NCBI RefSeq assembly: GCF_029428675.1
Contig: NZ_JAJNEL010000001.1
Span: 2,790,001 to 2,854,000, forward strand
Direction of reading: 5' to 3'
DNA length: 64,000 bases
Source: Streptomyces sp. JH14
GTDB lineage: Bacteria; Actinomycetota; Actinomycetes; Streptomycetales; Streptomycetaceae
The notes beneath the pieces are model-generated. The model was given only the letters and a program-made list of their open reading frames with translations, was not told the origin of the DNA and did no database searches. Positions 35,020 to 43,336 of this stretch are shown here, in pieces. Position 1 is the first letter of the stretch; every line of letters starts with the position of its first letter. Both the position numbers and the translations under genes were made by a program.

Positions 35020-35667
35020 CCGACGCCCCGGCTGCTTCCACCCAAGTGACCGACGCCCCGGCCCTCCGTCCTCGAACGCCGGACGGGCCGGGCCGCCGCG
35101 CGTGAACGGCCTTGCCGTGACCTCGGGAACGGTCTCGCCACGCTTGCATCCTCAAGCGCCCGGACGGGCCGGCCTCGACCGCCCGGACGGGCGCGATGGC
35201 GCCGGCGCTGCTCTCGCTCTGCCGCTGCGCATGCCTCTCCCGTCCAGGAGGAGATCCACAGACCCTTCCGGCGATCGAGGAGCGGGAGTCCGAGGGCGGT
35301 GCAGCCGACAGGTCGACGCGCGGACGACTCCGTTCCCCCCGATGAACACACCCATGCCCTGCGGCAATTGAGAGTCAGGGAACCGGGACACCCCCCGAAC
35401 GCCGACGCGCAGACCCCGCCCACCGACCAACGCACCGAGCCTCTCCGGCGATTGGGGAACAGCGGCCGGAGGGGCCGACGCGTCTCAGCACGTACCCGCC
35501 GAACGCGCCCAACCCCTCGGGCGATTGAGAACGGCGGGCGGGGGCAGCTCCCGCCGGAACGGCGGAAACACCCCGCGCACGCGAAAGGGCGCGCCCGGTC
35601 TCCCGGACGCGCCCCTCACCTGCGCGAAGCCTCAGCCACATCCTCGCGCAGGCGACCAACGATCAAG
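35016..35667. repeat. Gene-free region with intergenic repeats
   Basis: These 650 bases show no gene with proper codon use. A 17-base direct repeat GTGACCGACGCCCCGGC occurs at 35016-35032 and 35046-35062, 30 bases apart; the first overlaps the tricorn stop. About five diverged copies of a Streptomyces intergenic repeat follow: CCTCGAACGCCGGACGGGCC at 35070-35089, a like copy at 35149-35170, and reverse-facing copies of the CCGGCGATTGAGG kind near 35265, 35441 and 35513. A weaker one is near 35357. Their function is unknown. Confidence 0.6.
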
Positions 35668-35907
35668 TCAAGACTGGTCGTCGATCCGGTTGCGCGAGCC
35701 CTGCGCAGCACCCCGCGCAGCACCCGGCGAAGCGCTCCGCGCCCCGCCCCGCGCAGCGCCGCGCGTCGTGCCCTGGGCCTTGTCGTGCGCCCGGTCCGAC
35801 TGGGGCGACTTCTGCCGCGTGTCGCCGCCCTTCTTGTCGCCGACGTTCTTCTTCGCCTGGTCGGCGAGCTCCTGCGCCTTGTCCTTGAACTGGTCTGCAA
35901 TACCCAT
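35668..35907 (-). CDS. Small hydrophilic protein, function unknown
   Basis: This 79-residue protein begins MGIADQFKDKAQELADQAKK, an amphipathic helix of the style seen in CsbD-like stress proteins. It turns into a Gly/Ala/Arg-rich tail with ARG/ARGGAR-type repeats. Start ATG 35907 has AGGAG eight bases upstream; GTG 35916 is too near to it. The Arg-rich tail suggests nucleic-acid or surface binding. It is monocistronic and minus strand, with repeat DNA downstream. Confidence 0.65.
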   Translation of the reverse strand: MGIADQFKDKAQELADQAKKNVGDKKGGDTRQKSPQSDRAHDKAQGTTRGAARGGARSASPGAARGAAQGSRNRIDDQS

Positions 35908-36003
35908 GCTGTTCACTCCTAGTGGGGTGTTCGGGATGCGATGGGGTGGCCCCCGGAGGGGCCTCGACCAGAGTTACACGACGGCACATTCCACGCATTT
36001 CGA

Positions 36004-36897
36004 TCAGTCACGCTGCGTGCGCACACCCCGCGCGCTCTCGTCCGCCGCGCCCCCCGCGCCCACGAGCCCCTTGCTCACGCCCGCCAGTCGCGGCCCGAAC
36101 CGTTTCATCTCGCGCTGCCCGACCACGCCGATGAGCGCCGGCAGGTAGCCCCGCACCGGCTGCATGCCCCGCAGCCACCACTGCGCATACACATGCGCGG
36201 ACCGCCGTTCGATGCCCGCCACGATCCGGTCGATCGCCGGGCCCAGCGGGTACGTGCGGTTCGATGGCCACGGCAGCCGCTGCCGCAACTCCCGCATGAC
36301 GTCGTCCTCGTCGGCGCCGCGCACCATGTCGGTGTCCGTCCAGGACAGATAGCCGACGCCGACCTTCACCCCCCGGTACCCGACCTCCGCCCGCAGGCTG
36401 TGCGCGAACGCCTCCACGCCCGACTTCGACGCGCAGTACGCGGTCATCATCGGCGCCGGAGTGATCGCGGCGAGCGACGCGATCTGCAGGAAGTAGCCCC
36501 GGCTCTCCATCAGTACGGGCAGGAACGCCCGCCCCGTCACCGCGCCGCCGATCAGATTGACCTCGATGACCCGCCGCCACGCATCCGGGTCGGAGTCGGC
36601 GAACGGCCCGCCCGAGGCGACCCCGGCATTGGCGACGACGACGTCGACCTTGCCGAACCGCTCCTTCACCTCCTGCGCGACCTGCGCCATCGCCACATGG
36701 TCGGTGACGTCCGCGTACCAGTGGTCGCTCTCCGCGTGCAGCCGCTCGGAGACCTTCTTCAGTTCGTCCGGCTCGAGACCGACCAGCGCCAGCTTCGCAC
36801 CACGCGCCGAGAGCTTGCGGGCCAGCAGCTCGCCCACTCCGCGGGCCGCGCCCGTGACGACCACGACCTGTCCTTCGAGACTGCGCCTGCCGCTCAT
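36004..36897 (-). CDS. Short-chain dehydrogenase/reductase
   Basis: This 297-residue SDR has TGAARGVG at the cofactor site, NAGVASGG, the catalytic Ser in LQIASLAAI and YCASKSG. The segment after the core (about 250-297) is longer than usual and may touch the membrane. It is third in an operon with an alpha/beta hydrolase (four-base overlap) and a Baeyer-Villiger monooxygenase. Together the three could turn an alcohol to a ketone, the ketone to an ester, and the ester to acid plus alcohol. Confidence 0.9.
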   Translation of the reverse strand: MSGRRSLEGQVVVVTGAARGVGELLARKLSARGAKLALVGLEPDELKKVSERLHAESDHWYADVTDHVAMAQVAQEVKERFGKVDVVVANAGVASGGPFADSDPDAWRRVIEVNLIGGAVTGRAFLPVLMESRGYFLQIASLAAITPAPMMTAYCASKSGVEAFAHSLRAEVGYRGVKVGVGYLSWTDTDMVRGADEDDVMRELRQRLPWPSNRTYPLGPAIDRIVAGIERRSAHVYAQWWLRGMQPVRGYLPALIGVVGQREMKRFGPRLAGVSKGLVGAGGAADESARGVRTQRD

Positions 36898-37838
36898 ACG
36901 ACCTCCTCCTCCACACTGTCACTGGTGGTACCGGCGGCGGGCGTGACATACCCGGCCACCAGTTCCCGGATCTTCGCGGTGACCGCCTCCGGCGCCTCCA
37001 CCGGCGTCATGTGGCCCATGCCGGCCAGCTCGGTGAGCCCGAGGGGGACGGGCAGCGCCGCCGCCAGGGCGCGCGCGTGGACGGGCGGCGTCAGCCGGTC
37101 CTCGGTGCCCGCGATCACGGCCGTGGGCACCCGCAGTTCCCGTACCCCCGCGTCGAGATCGAGCTCCGCGAGCACGTGCCCCCAGGCGACCCGCGGCGCC
37201 CGCGGGCAGGCGTGCACGATCCGGGCGCAGGAATCGACCCGCTCCGGGGCCGAACCGGAACCCATCGTCGCGTACTTGAGGATCCGCTTCGAGACGGATG
37301 TGACCGGACCGAGCGGGGCCCGCGACCCGAGGATGGCGCGGGTCATCCGGGTCCGGACCGCGCCGGCCCGCATCGGTACGACGAGCGACTCGTCGATCAG
37401 CCGCGAACTGCCGGTGCTGCACAGCAGTACGGCCGCCGCGTGCTCGCGCAGCCCGGCCCGTCGCGACGCGGCCATCAGCGTCATGCCGCCCATGGAGTGC
37501 CCGGCAAGCACCGCGCGCTCGCCGGGGGCGAGGGCGGTGGCCAGCACCGCTTCGAGGTCGTCGGCGAGCGCGTCGGTGCTGTACCCCCCGCGGGCGACGG
37601 CGGGCGTACGGCCGTGGCCGCGCTGGTCGTAGGCGATGACCCGGTGGTCCACCGCCAGGTCCCGGATCTGCGCGGCCCAGAAGTGGGTACTGCAGGTCCA
37701 GCCGTGTGCCAGCACCACCGCGGGCGCACCGTCCGGCCCGTGCACCTCGACGTGGATGCGGGAGCCGTCGGCGGAGACGGCGGTGAGTTCCTGCGCGGGC
37801 ACCGGTGGGGCGTCCTCGCGACGCAGCGGCCGGCTCAT
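36894..37838 (-). CDS. Alpha/beta hydrolase
   Basis: This 314-residue hydrolase has an oxyanion segment LAHGWTCSTHFW, nucleophile Ser in AGHSMGG, Asp in GTEDRLTP and His in GMGHMTPVEAP, a complete triad. ATG 37838 overlaps the monooxygenase stop (ATGA) and its stop overlaps the SDR. In context it probably cleaves the ester or lactone made by the monooxygenase. Confidence 0.9.
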   Translation of the reverse strand: MSRPLRREDAPPVPAQELTAVSADGSRIHVEVHGPDGAPAVVLAHGWTCSTHFWAAQIRDLAVDHRVIAYDQRGHGRTPAVARGGYSTDALADDLEAVLATALAPGERAVLAGHSMGGMTLMAASRRAGLREHAAAVLLCSTGSSRLIDESLVVPMRAGAVRTRMTRAILGSRAPLGPVTSVSKRILKYATMGSGSAPERVDSCARIVHACPRAPRVAWGHVLAELDLDAGVRELRVPTAVIAGTEDRLTPPVHARALAAALPVPLGLTELAGMGHMTPVEAPEAVTAKIRELVAGYVTPAAGTTSDSVEEEVV

Positions 37839-39370
37839 CGGGCGACCTCCTCGGCGACGGCCTTCCGCGCGACGGCGGTCCCGGCGGCATCGGGCTTCGG
37901 TGGCCGGATGACCTCGTACTCCCCGAGGTCCACCGCCTGCGTCGCCCGGCGGAACTCACCGGTCGTACCCGGCCAGACCGTGGTGTTGCGCCCGTTGGCG
38001 TCCAGATACCAGCTGGTGCAGCCGCCGGTGTTCCACACGGTCCGCTTCATCCGCTCCTGGACCCGCCGGTTCCACACCCCGACCGCCGACGTCCGCGCAC
38101 CGAGCGCGACCCGCCCGCCCAGGACGTTCAACTGGCGCAGATAGTCCGCCATGTAGTTCAGCTGGGACTCGATCATCAGGATCATGGAGGAGTTCCCGAG
38201 CCCCGTGTTGGGGCCGATGATCGTCATCCAGTTGGGGAAGCCCGCGGCGGTGGCGCCGCGCAGCGACTGCATGCCGTCCTTCCAGGACTCGGCGAGCGTG
38301 ATGCCCTCCGCGCCGACGACGCGGTCGGCGATCGGCATGTCCGTCACATGGAAGCCGGTACCGAAGATGATCGCGTCGACCTCGGCCTCCGTTCCGTCGG
38401 CGGCGACGACCGTGGAACCGCGCACCTCGGTCAGCCCCGAGGCGACCACATCCACGTGGGGCTGGGCGAGAGCCGGGTAGTAGCTGCTGGAGAGCAGGAT
38501 CCGCTTGCAGCCGATGCGGTACGACGGGGTCAGCTTGGCCCGCAGCGCCGGATCCTTGATGGCCCGGGCCATGTTGGACTTGGCGATCCTCTCGACGAGA
38601 CCGAGCTCGTTCGGGTGCTTGGTGAAGGCGCTGACCTGCAACTCCCTTATGCCCCACAGCAGTCCGCGACGCGCGGCGCCGGTGAACGGCAGCGTGCGGT
38701 GCAGCCATCGCTCGGTACCGCTGATGTTGCGGTCCATGCGCGGCATGACCCACGGCGGGGTGCGCTGGAACAGGGTGAGACGGCCGACCTTCGACTGGAT
38801 CGCCGGCACGATCTGGATGGCGGAGGCGCCGGTGCCGATCACGGCGACGCGCTTGCCGGTCAGGTCGTAGTCGTGGTCCCAGCGGGCCGAGTGGAAGACC
38901 TTGCCGGGGAAGTCGGCGAGACCGGGCATGTCCGGCATCTTCGGGTCGGAGAGCGGGCCGGTCGCGGAGACGACGACATCGGCGACGATCGTGGTCCCGT
39001 TCGCGGACTCGATCGTCCAGTTCAGCTCGTCGCTGTTCCACCGCATCATCGTCACTTCGTGGCCCAGCCTGATGTGCGGGCGCAGACCGAAGGTGTCGGC
39101 GACGTGTTCCAGGTAGGCGCGGATGTGCTCCTGTCCGGAGAAGGTGCGCGGCCAGTCAGGGTTGGGGGCGAACGAGAACGAGTAGAGATGGGACGGCACG
39201 TCGCAGGCGCAGCCCGGATAGCTGTTGTCGCGCCAGGTGCCGCCGACGGAGTCGGCCCGTTCCAGGACGACGAAGTCGGTGATGCCTTCGCGGCGCAGCC
39301 GGACGGCGGCCCCCAGGCCCCCGAATCCGGATCCGATCACCGCCACTCGTACATGCTCGTGCTGGGCCAT
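37835..39370 (-). CDS. Type I Baeyer-Villiger monooxygenase
   Basis: This 511-residue flavoprotein has GSGFGG (13-18) for FAD, the GGxWxxxxYPGxxxD fingerprint at 43-57, the diagnostic FxGxxxHxxxW at residues 154-164 (F154, G156, H160, W164) and GTGASA (179-184) for NADPH. These two fingerprints separate BVMOs from simple N-hydroxylating enzymes. It inserts oxygen next to a ketone; the real substrate may be a lipid or steroid-like ketone. It is first in the three-gene operon, divergent from a MerR regulator. Confidence 0.92.
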   Translation of the reverse strand: MAQHEHVRVAVIGSGFGGLGAAVRLRREGITDFVVLERADSVGGTWRDNSYPGCACDVPSHLYSFSFAPNPDWPRTFSGQEHIRAYLEHVADTFGLRPHIRLGHEVTMMRWNSDELNWTIESANGTTIVADVVVSATGPLSDPKMPDMPGLADFPGKVFHSARWDHDYDLTGKRVAVIGTGASAIQIVPAIQSKVGRLTLFQRTPPWVMPRMDRNISGTERWLHRTLPFTGAARRGLLWGIRELQVSAFTKHPNELGLVERIAKSNMARAIKDPALRAKLTPSYRIGCKRILLSSSYYPALAQPHVDVVASGLTEVRGSTVVAADGTEAEVDAIIFGTGFHVTDMPIADRVVGAEGITLAESWKDGMQSLRGATAAGFPNWMTIIGPNTGLGNSSMILMIESQLNYMADYLRQLNVLGGRVALGARTSAVGVWNRRVQERMKRTVWNTGGCTSWYLDANGRNTTVWPGTTGEFRRATQAVDLGEYEVIRPPKPDAAGTAVARKAVAEEVAR

Positions 39371-39401
39371 GCTGCCGCCTCCCGCGGTACGTCACACGAC
39401 T

Positions 39402-39419
39402 CTGCCAGCAATCACTGGC
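39402..39419. promoter_or_regulatory. Perfect inverted repeat before the monooxygenase operon
   Basis: TGCCAGCAATCACTGGCA has six-base arms and a six-base centre. It lies 32 bases from the monooxygenase start, where it would cover the promoter. The arm type is more like a TetR-class or fatty-acid regulator site than a MerR site, so the regulator may lie elsewhere. Confidence 0.5.
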
Positions 39420-39477
39420 ATTGTTGGGAGAGTAGAGCAGGCCCGTACCGATGGGTAGGGGTCCGGCAAGGGAAAGT

Positions 39478-39488
39478 TACCGACGGTA
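39478..39488. promoter_or_regulatory. Small palindrome before the MerR gene
   Basis: TACCGACGGTA is a perfect 11-base palindrome 18 bases before the MerR start, within the shared promoter region. It may be the MerR site. Confidence 0.35.
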
Positions 39489-39505
39489 CAACATAGGGTG
39501 CCGTT

Positions 39506-40186
39506 GTGGCTGAAGGACGCGAGCACCGCGAATACCGCATGGAGGAGCTGGCCAAGGAGGCCGGCATCCCCGTGCGGACCGTGCGCTTCTACCGGGAGCG
39601 GGGTCTGATCTCGCCACCGCGCCGGGAGGGACGCATCGCCTGGTACGACGACCACCACCTGGCGCGACTGCGGACGATCACCGGCCTGCTCGAGCGGGGC
39701 CACACCCTGACCGGGATCGCCGATCTGGCCCGCACCTTCGAGAGCGGCCGCGATGTCGCCGAGGTCCTGGGGCTGGGCGAACCGACCGAGGAGACCCCGG
39801 TCCACCTCACACCCGAACAGCTCGCGGACTACTTCGAGGGCGAGGTCACCGCGGAGAACCTCGCCGCTGCCCTGGACCTGGGCTATCTCGCCACCGACGG
39901 CGACGAGATCGTGCACATCAGCCGCCGCCTCCTGGAGGTGTCGGCGGAGCTGGTACGGGAAGGGGTACCCCTCTCCGCGGTGCTCTCGGCGGGCCGCGAG
40001 GTCCGCGCACACGCGGACGCGCTCGCCGACCTCTTCGTCGGGGTGATGCGGGCCCACTCCACGGAGCCGGAACCGCCCCAACTCCGCCCGCTCGCCCGCG
40101 CGGTGGTGGACGCGGAACTGTCGATGGCTCTGGACCGCAGGCTGCGCCGGGACGACGACACCGGGTCGCAGCCGTCGGAGCCGTAG
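39506..40186 (+). CDS. MerR-family regulator
   Basis: This 226-residue regulator has the MerR winged helix at the N-terminus (YRMEELAKEAGIPVRTVRFYRERGLISPPRREGR), a coiled-coil region, and a C-terminal about 130-residue domain with no Cys pair. It therefore senses something other than a metal or redox state. The start is GTG 39506 with no clear ribosome binding site. Divergent placement suggests it controls the monooxygenase operon. Confidence 0.9.
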   Translation: MAEGREHREYRMEELAKEAGIPVRTVRFYRERGLISPPRREGRIAWYDDHHLARLRTITGLLERGHTLTGIADLARTFESGRDVAEVLGLGEPTEETPVHLTPEQLADYFEGEVTAENLAAALDLGYLATDGDEIVHISRRLLEVSAELVREGVPLSAVLSAGREVRAHADALADLFVGVMRAHSTEPEPPQLRPLARAVVDAELSMALDRRLRRDDDTGSQPSEP

Positions 40187-40264
40187 CCCTCGAAGCAGTA
40201 CCCCCGCGAGCCTCGACCGAAATCGCGTTGCCCGCGGCCCCGCCCGTGCGCAAGGCTTCCGCCC

Positions 40265-40546
40265 ATGCCCGAAACCAATCCGAGCGGTTCGCACGGGGTC
40301 GAAGCCCTGTTCTCCCGCGGACGGCTGACCTCGATCCCCCGCAAGCCGGCCCGCCGCGAACAGTTGCTCGTCCACCTGACGCAGACGCTGTTCGAGCCGG
40401 ACCGCACATACAGCGAGCGCGAGGTCAACGAGGCGCTGCTGACAGTGCACGACGACTACCCGGCGCTGCGCCGCTACCTGGTGGAGGCCGGCCTGCTGAC
40501 CCGGCCCAAGGACGGCAGCAGCTACCGCCGCACCCTTACAGGTTGA
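40265..40546 (+). CDS. DUF2087-domain protein
   Basis: This 93-residue protein is almost entirely a DUF2087 domain: GRLTSIPRKPARREQLLVHL, then TYSEREVNEALLTVHDDYPALRRYLVEAGLL. The fold is thought to be helix-turn-helix-like and often sits at the end of regulators. Start ATG 40265 has a weak binding site. Its last 11 bases overlap the end of the exonuclease gene on the other strand. Confidence 0.8.
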   Translation: MPETNPSGSHGVEALFSRGRLTSIPRKPARREQLLVHLTQTLFEPDRTYSEREVNEALLTVHDDYPALRRYLVEAGLLTRPKDGSSYRRTLTG

Positions 40547-41351
40547 AGACGGCCGTCACCGGCGCATGGTCGCTCCACCGCTCGGCATGCGTGGCGGCCC
40601 GCTCCACCCACGCCTTCACCGCACGCCCGGCGAGACCGGCGGTCGCCACCTGGTAGTCGATGCGCCAGCCCGTGTCGTTGTCGAAGGCCCGTCCCCGGTA
40701 GGACCACCAGGAGTACGGCCCTTCCTCGTCGGGGTGGAGCGCCCGCACCACATCGACGTACTCGGCCTCACCGAAGACCCGGGTCAGCCACTCCCGCTCC
40801 TCCGGCAGGAAGCCGGAGTTCTTCTTGTTGCCCTTCCAGTTCTTCAGGTCGGCCTCCTGGTGGGCGATGTTCCAGTCGCCGCACACCAGCACCTCGCGGC
40901 CGTCGGCCGCGGCCCGCCCCCTGAGCCCCTTCAGGTACGGCAGGAACGCGTCCATGAAGCGCTCCTTCTCATCCTGCCGCTCCGTGCCGACCTCACCGGA
41001 GGGCAGGTACAGGCTCGCCACCGTGACACCGGGCAGGTCGACCTCGACGTACCGGCCACTGCCGTCGAACTCCTCGCTCCCGGCGTCCCCGAAGCCGCCG
41101 AAGCCGATCTGCACCCGCTCCGGTGCGCGGCGCGTGTACAGCGAGACCCCGGCCCGCCCCTTGGCGCCGGCCGGTGCATGCACGGTGTGCCAGCCGTCGG
41201 GCTCACGCACCTCGGCAGCGAGCTGCTGCGGTTCGGCGCGCACTTCCTGCAGGCAGATCACATCGGCGTCGGTCTGCGCCAGCCACTCGGTGAAGCCCTT
41301 CTTCGCGGCGGCGCGGAGCCCGTTCACATTTACAGTGGTCACGGTGAGCAT
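40536..41351 (-). CDS. xth: Exodeoxyribonuclease III / AP endonuclease
   Basis: This 271-residue endonuclease/exonuclease/phosphatase-fold enzyme repairs abasic sites. Visible are NVNGLRAA, the metal Glu in ICLQEVRAE, GDWNIAHQ, and the final SDHAPVTAV with the catalytic His. Start ATG 41351 has a weak ribosome binding site. It diverges from a GNAT gene with only 49 bases between starts. Confidence 0.93.
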   Translation of the reverse strand: MLTVTTVNVNGLRAAAKKGFTEWLAQTDADVICLQEVRAEPQQLAAEVREPDGWHTVHAPAGAKGRAGVSLYTRRAPERVQIGFGGFGDAGSEEFDGSGRYVEVDLPGVTVASLYLPSGEVGTERQDEKERFMDAFLPYLKGLRGRAAADGREVLVCGDWNIAHQEADLKNWKGNKKNSGFLPEEREWLTRVFGEAEYVDVVRALHPDEEGPYSWWSYRGRAFDNDTGWRIDYQVATAGLAGRAVKAWVERAATHAERWSDHAPVTAVFNL

Positions 41352-41400
41352 CCCGGAACAATACCGACAACCGCTGTCGCATACATGTACCATACTTCGT

Positions 41401-41886
41401 ATGCATATCCAGCCGCGGTCGTTCGACCACCCCGACGCCGTCAAACTCAACGACGAGGTGCAGCTCGAGTACGCCGAGCGCTACGGGGACGAGGGCGATG
41501 TCACACCGCTCGACCCGTCGATGTTCCGGCCGCCGAACGGTCTGTATCTGCTCGCCTACGACGAGTCGGACGCGCCGGTCGCCACCGGCGGCTGGCGCGC
41601 CCAGGACCGGAACGGGGAGGGCTACTCGGACGGCGACGCCGAGCTCAAGCGGATGTTCGTGATCCGGGAAAGCCGCGGACAGGGTCTGGCCCGCCGTATC
41701 CTCTCCGCCCTCGAAGCGGACGCACGGGCAGCGGGCCGCACCCGGATGGTGTTGGAGACCGGCAACCAGCAGCCGGAGGCCGTCGCGCTGTACGTCTCCA
41801 GCGGCTATGCCCCCTGCGAGAAGTTCGGCTACTACCGCACGTACGAGAACAGCCTCTGCTTCGCCAAACCGCTCCAGGAATCGTGA
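41401..41886 (+). CDS. GNAT-family acetyltransferase
   Basis: This 161-residue enzyme has the acetyl-CoA loop in MFVIRESRGQGLARRIL (the RxxGxG/A pattern) and later LYVSSGYAPCEKFGYY. The substrate is unknown. Start ATG 41401. The promoter region shared with xth has an inverted GCATAC...GTATGC at 41379-41384 and 41399-41404, which overlaps the start codon. Confidence 0.88.
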   Translation: MHIQPRSFDHPDAVKLNDEVQLEYAERYGDEGDVTPLDPSMFRPPNGLYLLAYDESDAPVATGGWRAQDRNGEGYSDGDAELKRMFVIRESRGQGLARRILSALEADARAAGRTRMVLETGNQQPEAVALYVSSGYAPCEKFGYYRTYENSLCFAKPLQES

Positions 41887-42107
41887 GCCGGGCACTGTTC
41901 CGGTACAGGGCCCGCTGAAGAACACGAACTGCGCGGCGTCGAACGGCTCGGGCTGCTCCGGGCCCGGCGGCCGCCCGGCAGCCGGCGACGAGCGCGCCGC
42001 GCGCGATCAGCCGGTGCAGGGCCTCGACGTCCGCGGCCGGCGCGCCTGCGACCGGCGCCTGACACAGGATCACGACGGGGCACCGGCATCGGCACCGCCC
42101 GCTGTGC
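41887..42107 (-). pseudogene. Possible broken gene remnant
   Basis: No full gene is present. On the minus strand one frame gives PVVILCQAPVAGAPAADVEA and a second, after an apparent shift near 41990, gives EQPEPFDAAQFVFFSGPCTG. Both have protein-like composition and could be the end of a lost gene. I do not recognise the family. This may be only chance in GC-rich DNA. Confidence 0.3.
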
Positions 42108-42893
42108 TCACCGCACGCGCCCGACACCCACGTGGAAGCCGCTGCGCTCGTTCTGAGGAGCCGGCTCCTCCTGGTACCACTCCGCGGCCGTCACCAGCCC
42201 GGGCTCGACGAGATCCAGACCGCCGAAGAACGGCTCGACCTCACTGCGCGTGCGCATCCGCAGCGCGATGGCGCCCTTCTTGTACGCGGACTCGGTCTCG
42301 TCGCGGAGCTCCGGATGCTGGTCGGCCGTACCGTGCGACAGCACCAGATAGCTGCCCGACGGCAGGGCGTCCACCAGGGTGCGGGTGATCCCGTACGGGT
42401 CCTGGTCGTCGGGCAGGAAGTGCATGAGCGCGATCAGGGACAGAGCAATGGGCCTGTCGAAGTCCAGCAGTTCACGGGCGCGGTCGAGGATCAGCTGCGG
42501 CTGCCGCACGTCCGCGTGGATGTGGTGGGTGGCCCCCTCGGGACTGCTGACGAGCAGCGCCTCCGCATGACGCAGAACGATGGGGTCGTTGTCCGTGTAC
42601 ACGATCCGGGCCGAGGGCGTGATCGCCTGGACGATCTGGTGCAGGTTCGGCGAGGTGGGAATGCCGGTGCCGACATCGAGGAACTGATCGACGCCCCGGT
42701 GCGCCAGCCAGGCGGAGGCCCGGTGCATGAAGGCCCGGTTCCGCGCCGCATTGGCCCGCGCCTCCGGGGGCAGCTTCTCCCCCACCGCCTGATCGACCGG
42801 ATAGTTGTCCTTGCCGCCGAGGAGCCAGTCGTAGACGCGCGCCGGATGGGGTGTGGTGGTGTCGATCAGGGGCTTGAGCGGGCCGGCCGTCAC
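42108..42893 (-). CDS. SAM-dependent methyltransferase, DUF574 type
   Basis: This 261-residue protein is of a family greatly expanded in Streptomyces. Signs are ARVYDWLLGGKDNYPVD, the SAM-binding FLDVGTGIPTSPN, VYTDNDPIVL and the end part WYQEEPA. The start is GTG 42893 with GGAGGAG upstream; a longer reading adds only random-looking residues. The target is unknown. Some family members have lost activity and act as structural partners. Confidence 0.88.
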   Translation of the reverse strand: MTAGPLKPLIDTTTPHPARVYDWLLGGKDNYPVDQAVGEKLPPEARANAARNRAFMHRASAWLAHRGVDQFLDVGTGIPTSPNLHQIVQAITPSARIVYTDNDPIVLRHAEALLVSSPEGATHHIHADVRQPQLILDRARELLDFDRPIALSLIALMHFLPDDQDPYGITRTLVDALPSGSYLVLSHGTADQHPELRDETESAYKKGAIALRMRTRSEVEPFFGGLDLVEPGLVTAAEWYQEEPAPQNERSGFHVGVGRVR

Positions 42894-43125
42894 AGGACGC
42901 TCCTCCGTACGGGAATCGCGGGCGGGAAACTGCGACCCGTCCTGCCGCGCGGTCGCCACGAGGGGCGGCACCGGGCGGGCGGGGCGAGCGAAAACAGCGT
43001 AGGCGCCCCCGAGTTCGACCGTTGTACGAACCACGAACCTTCGCCGCTGCACGAACCGCTCTTCTCCCCCACGACCGGCCGGCCGGGGGCGAAGCTTTTT
43101 CGGCTGTACTCAGCTGCCGCACAAC

Positions 43126-43169
43126 GCCAAAGAGCCCCTACCGGATTTCCCCGGTAGGGGCTCTTTGGC
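43126..43169. terminator. Terminator after the tRNA gene
   Basis: A perfect 19-bp stem (43126-43144 with 43151-43169) and 6-base loop lies just downstream of tRNA-Ala on the minus strand. On both strands it shows A/T-rich ends (AAAGAG...CTCTTT). Confidence 0.85.
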
Positions 43170-43174
43170 TGCGG

Positions 43175-43248
43175 TGGACCTGTGGGGATTTGAACCCCAG
43201 ACCCCCTCGATGCGAACGAGGTGCGCTACCAGACTGCGCCACAGGCCC
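43175..43248 (-). tRNA. tRNA-Ala (anticodon CGC)
   Basis: It folds into a full cloverleaf: 7-bp acceptor stem GGGCCTG/CAGGTCC with the G3-U70 pair that marks alanine tRNA, a D arm with GCGC stems, an anticodon stem CCTCG/CGAGG with loop TTCGCAT, and a T arm TGGGG TTCAAAT CCCCA. A73 follows, and the next two bases encode CC, though not a full CCA. It reads GCG codons, which are very frequent here. Confidence 0.97.
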
Positions 43249-43262
43249 TTGCAACGAGTGAA

Positions 43263-43268
43263 ACTCTA
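43263..43268 (-). promoter_or_regulatory. Candidate -10 box of the tRNA promoter
   Basis: On the minus strand TAGAGT lies 14 bases before the mature 5' end of the tRNA; a weak TTCCAA stands 18 bases further up. Confidence 0.4.
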
Positions 43269-43336
43269 GCACCCTCACCGGGGTGCTTGGAAATCCGCTC
43301 CCCCGCTGGTCAGCCGGGTCGGCCTCACAGCAGGTC

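Noticed and set aside
35299..35922. Arg-rich plus-strand frames in the repeat region
   Set aside because: They come from GC-rich repeats and the antisense of the small gene; no ribosome site, no family resemblance.
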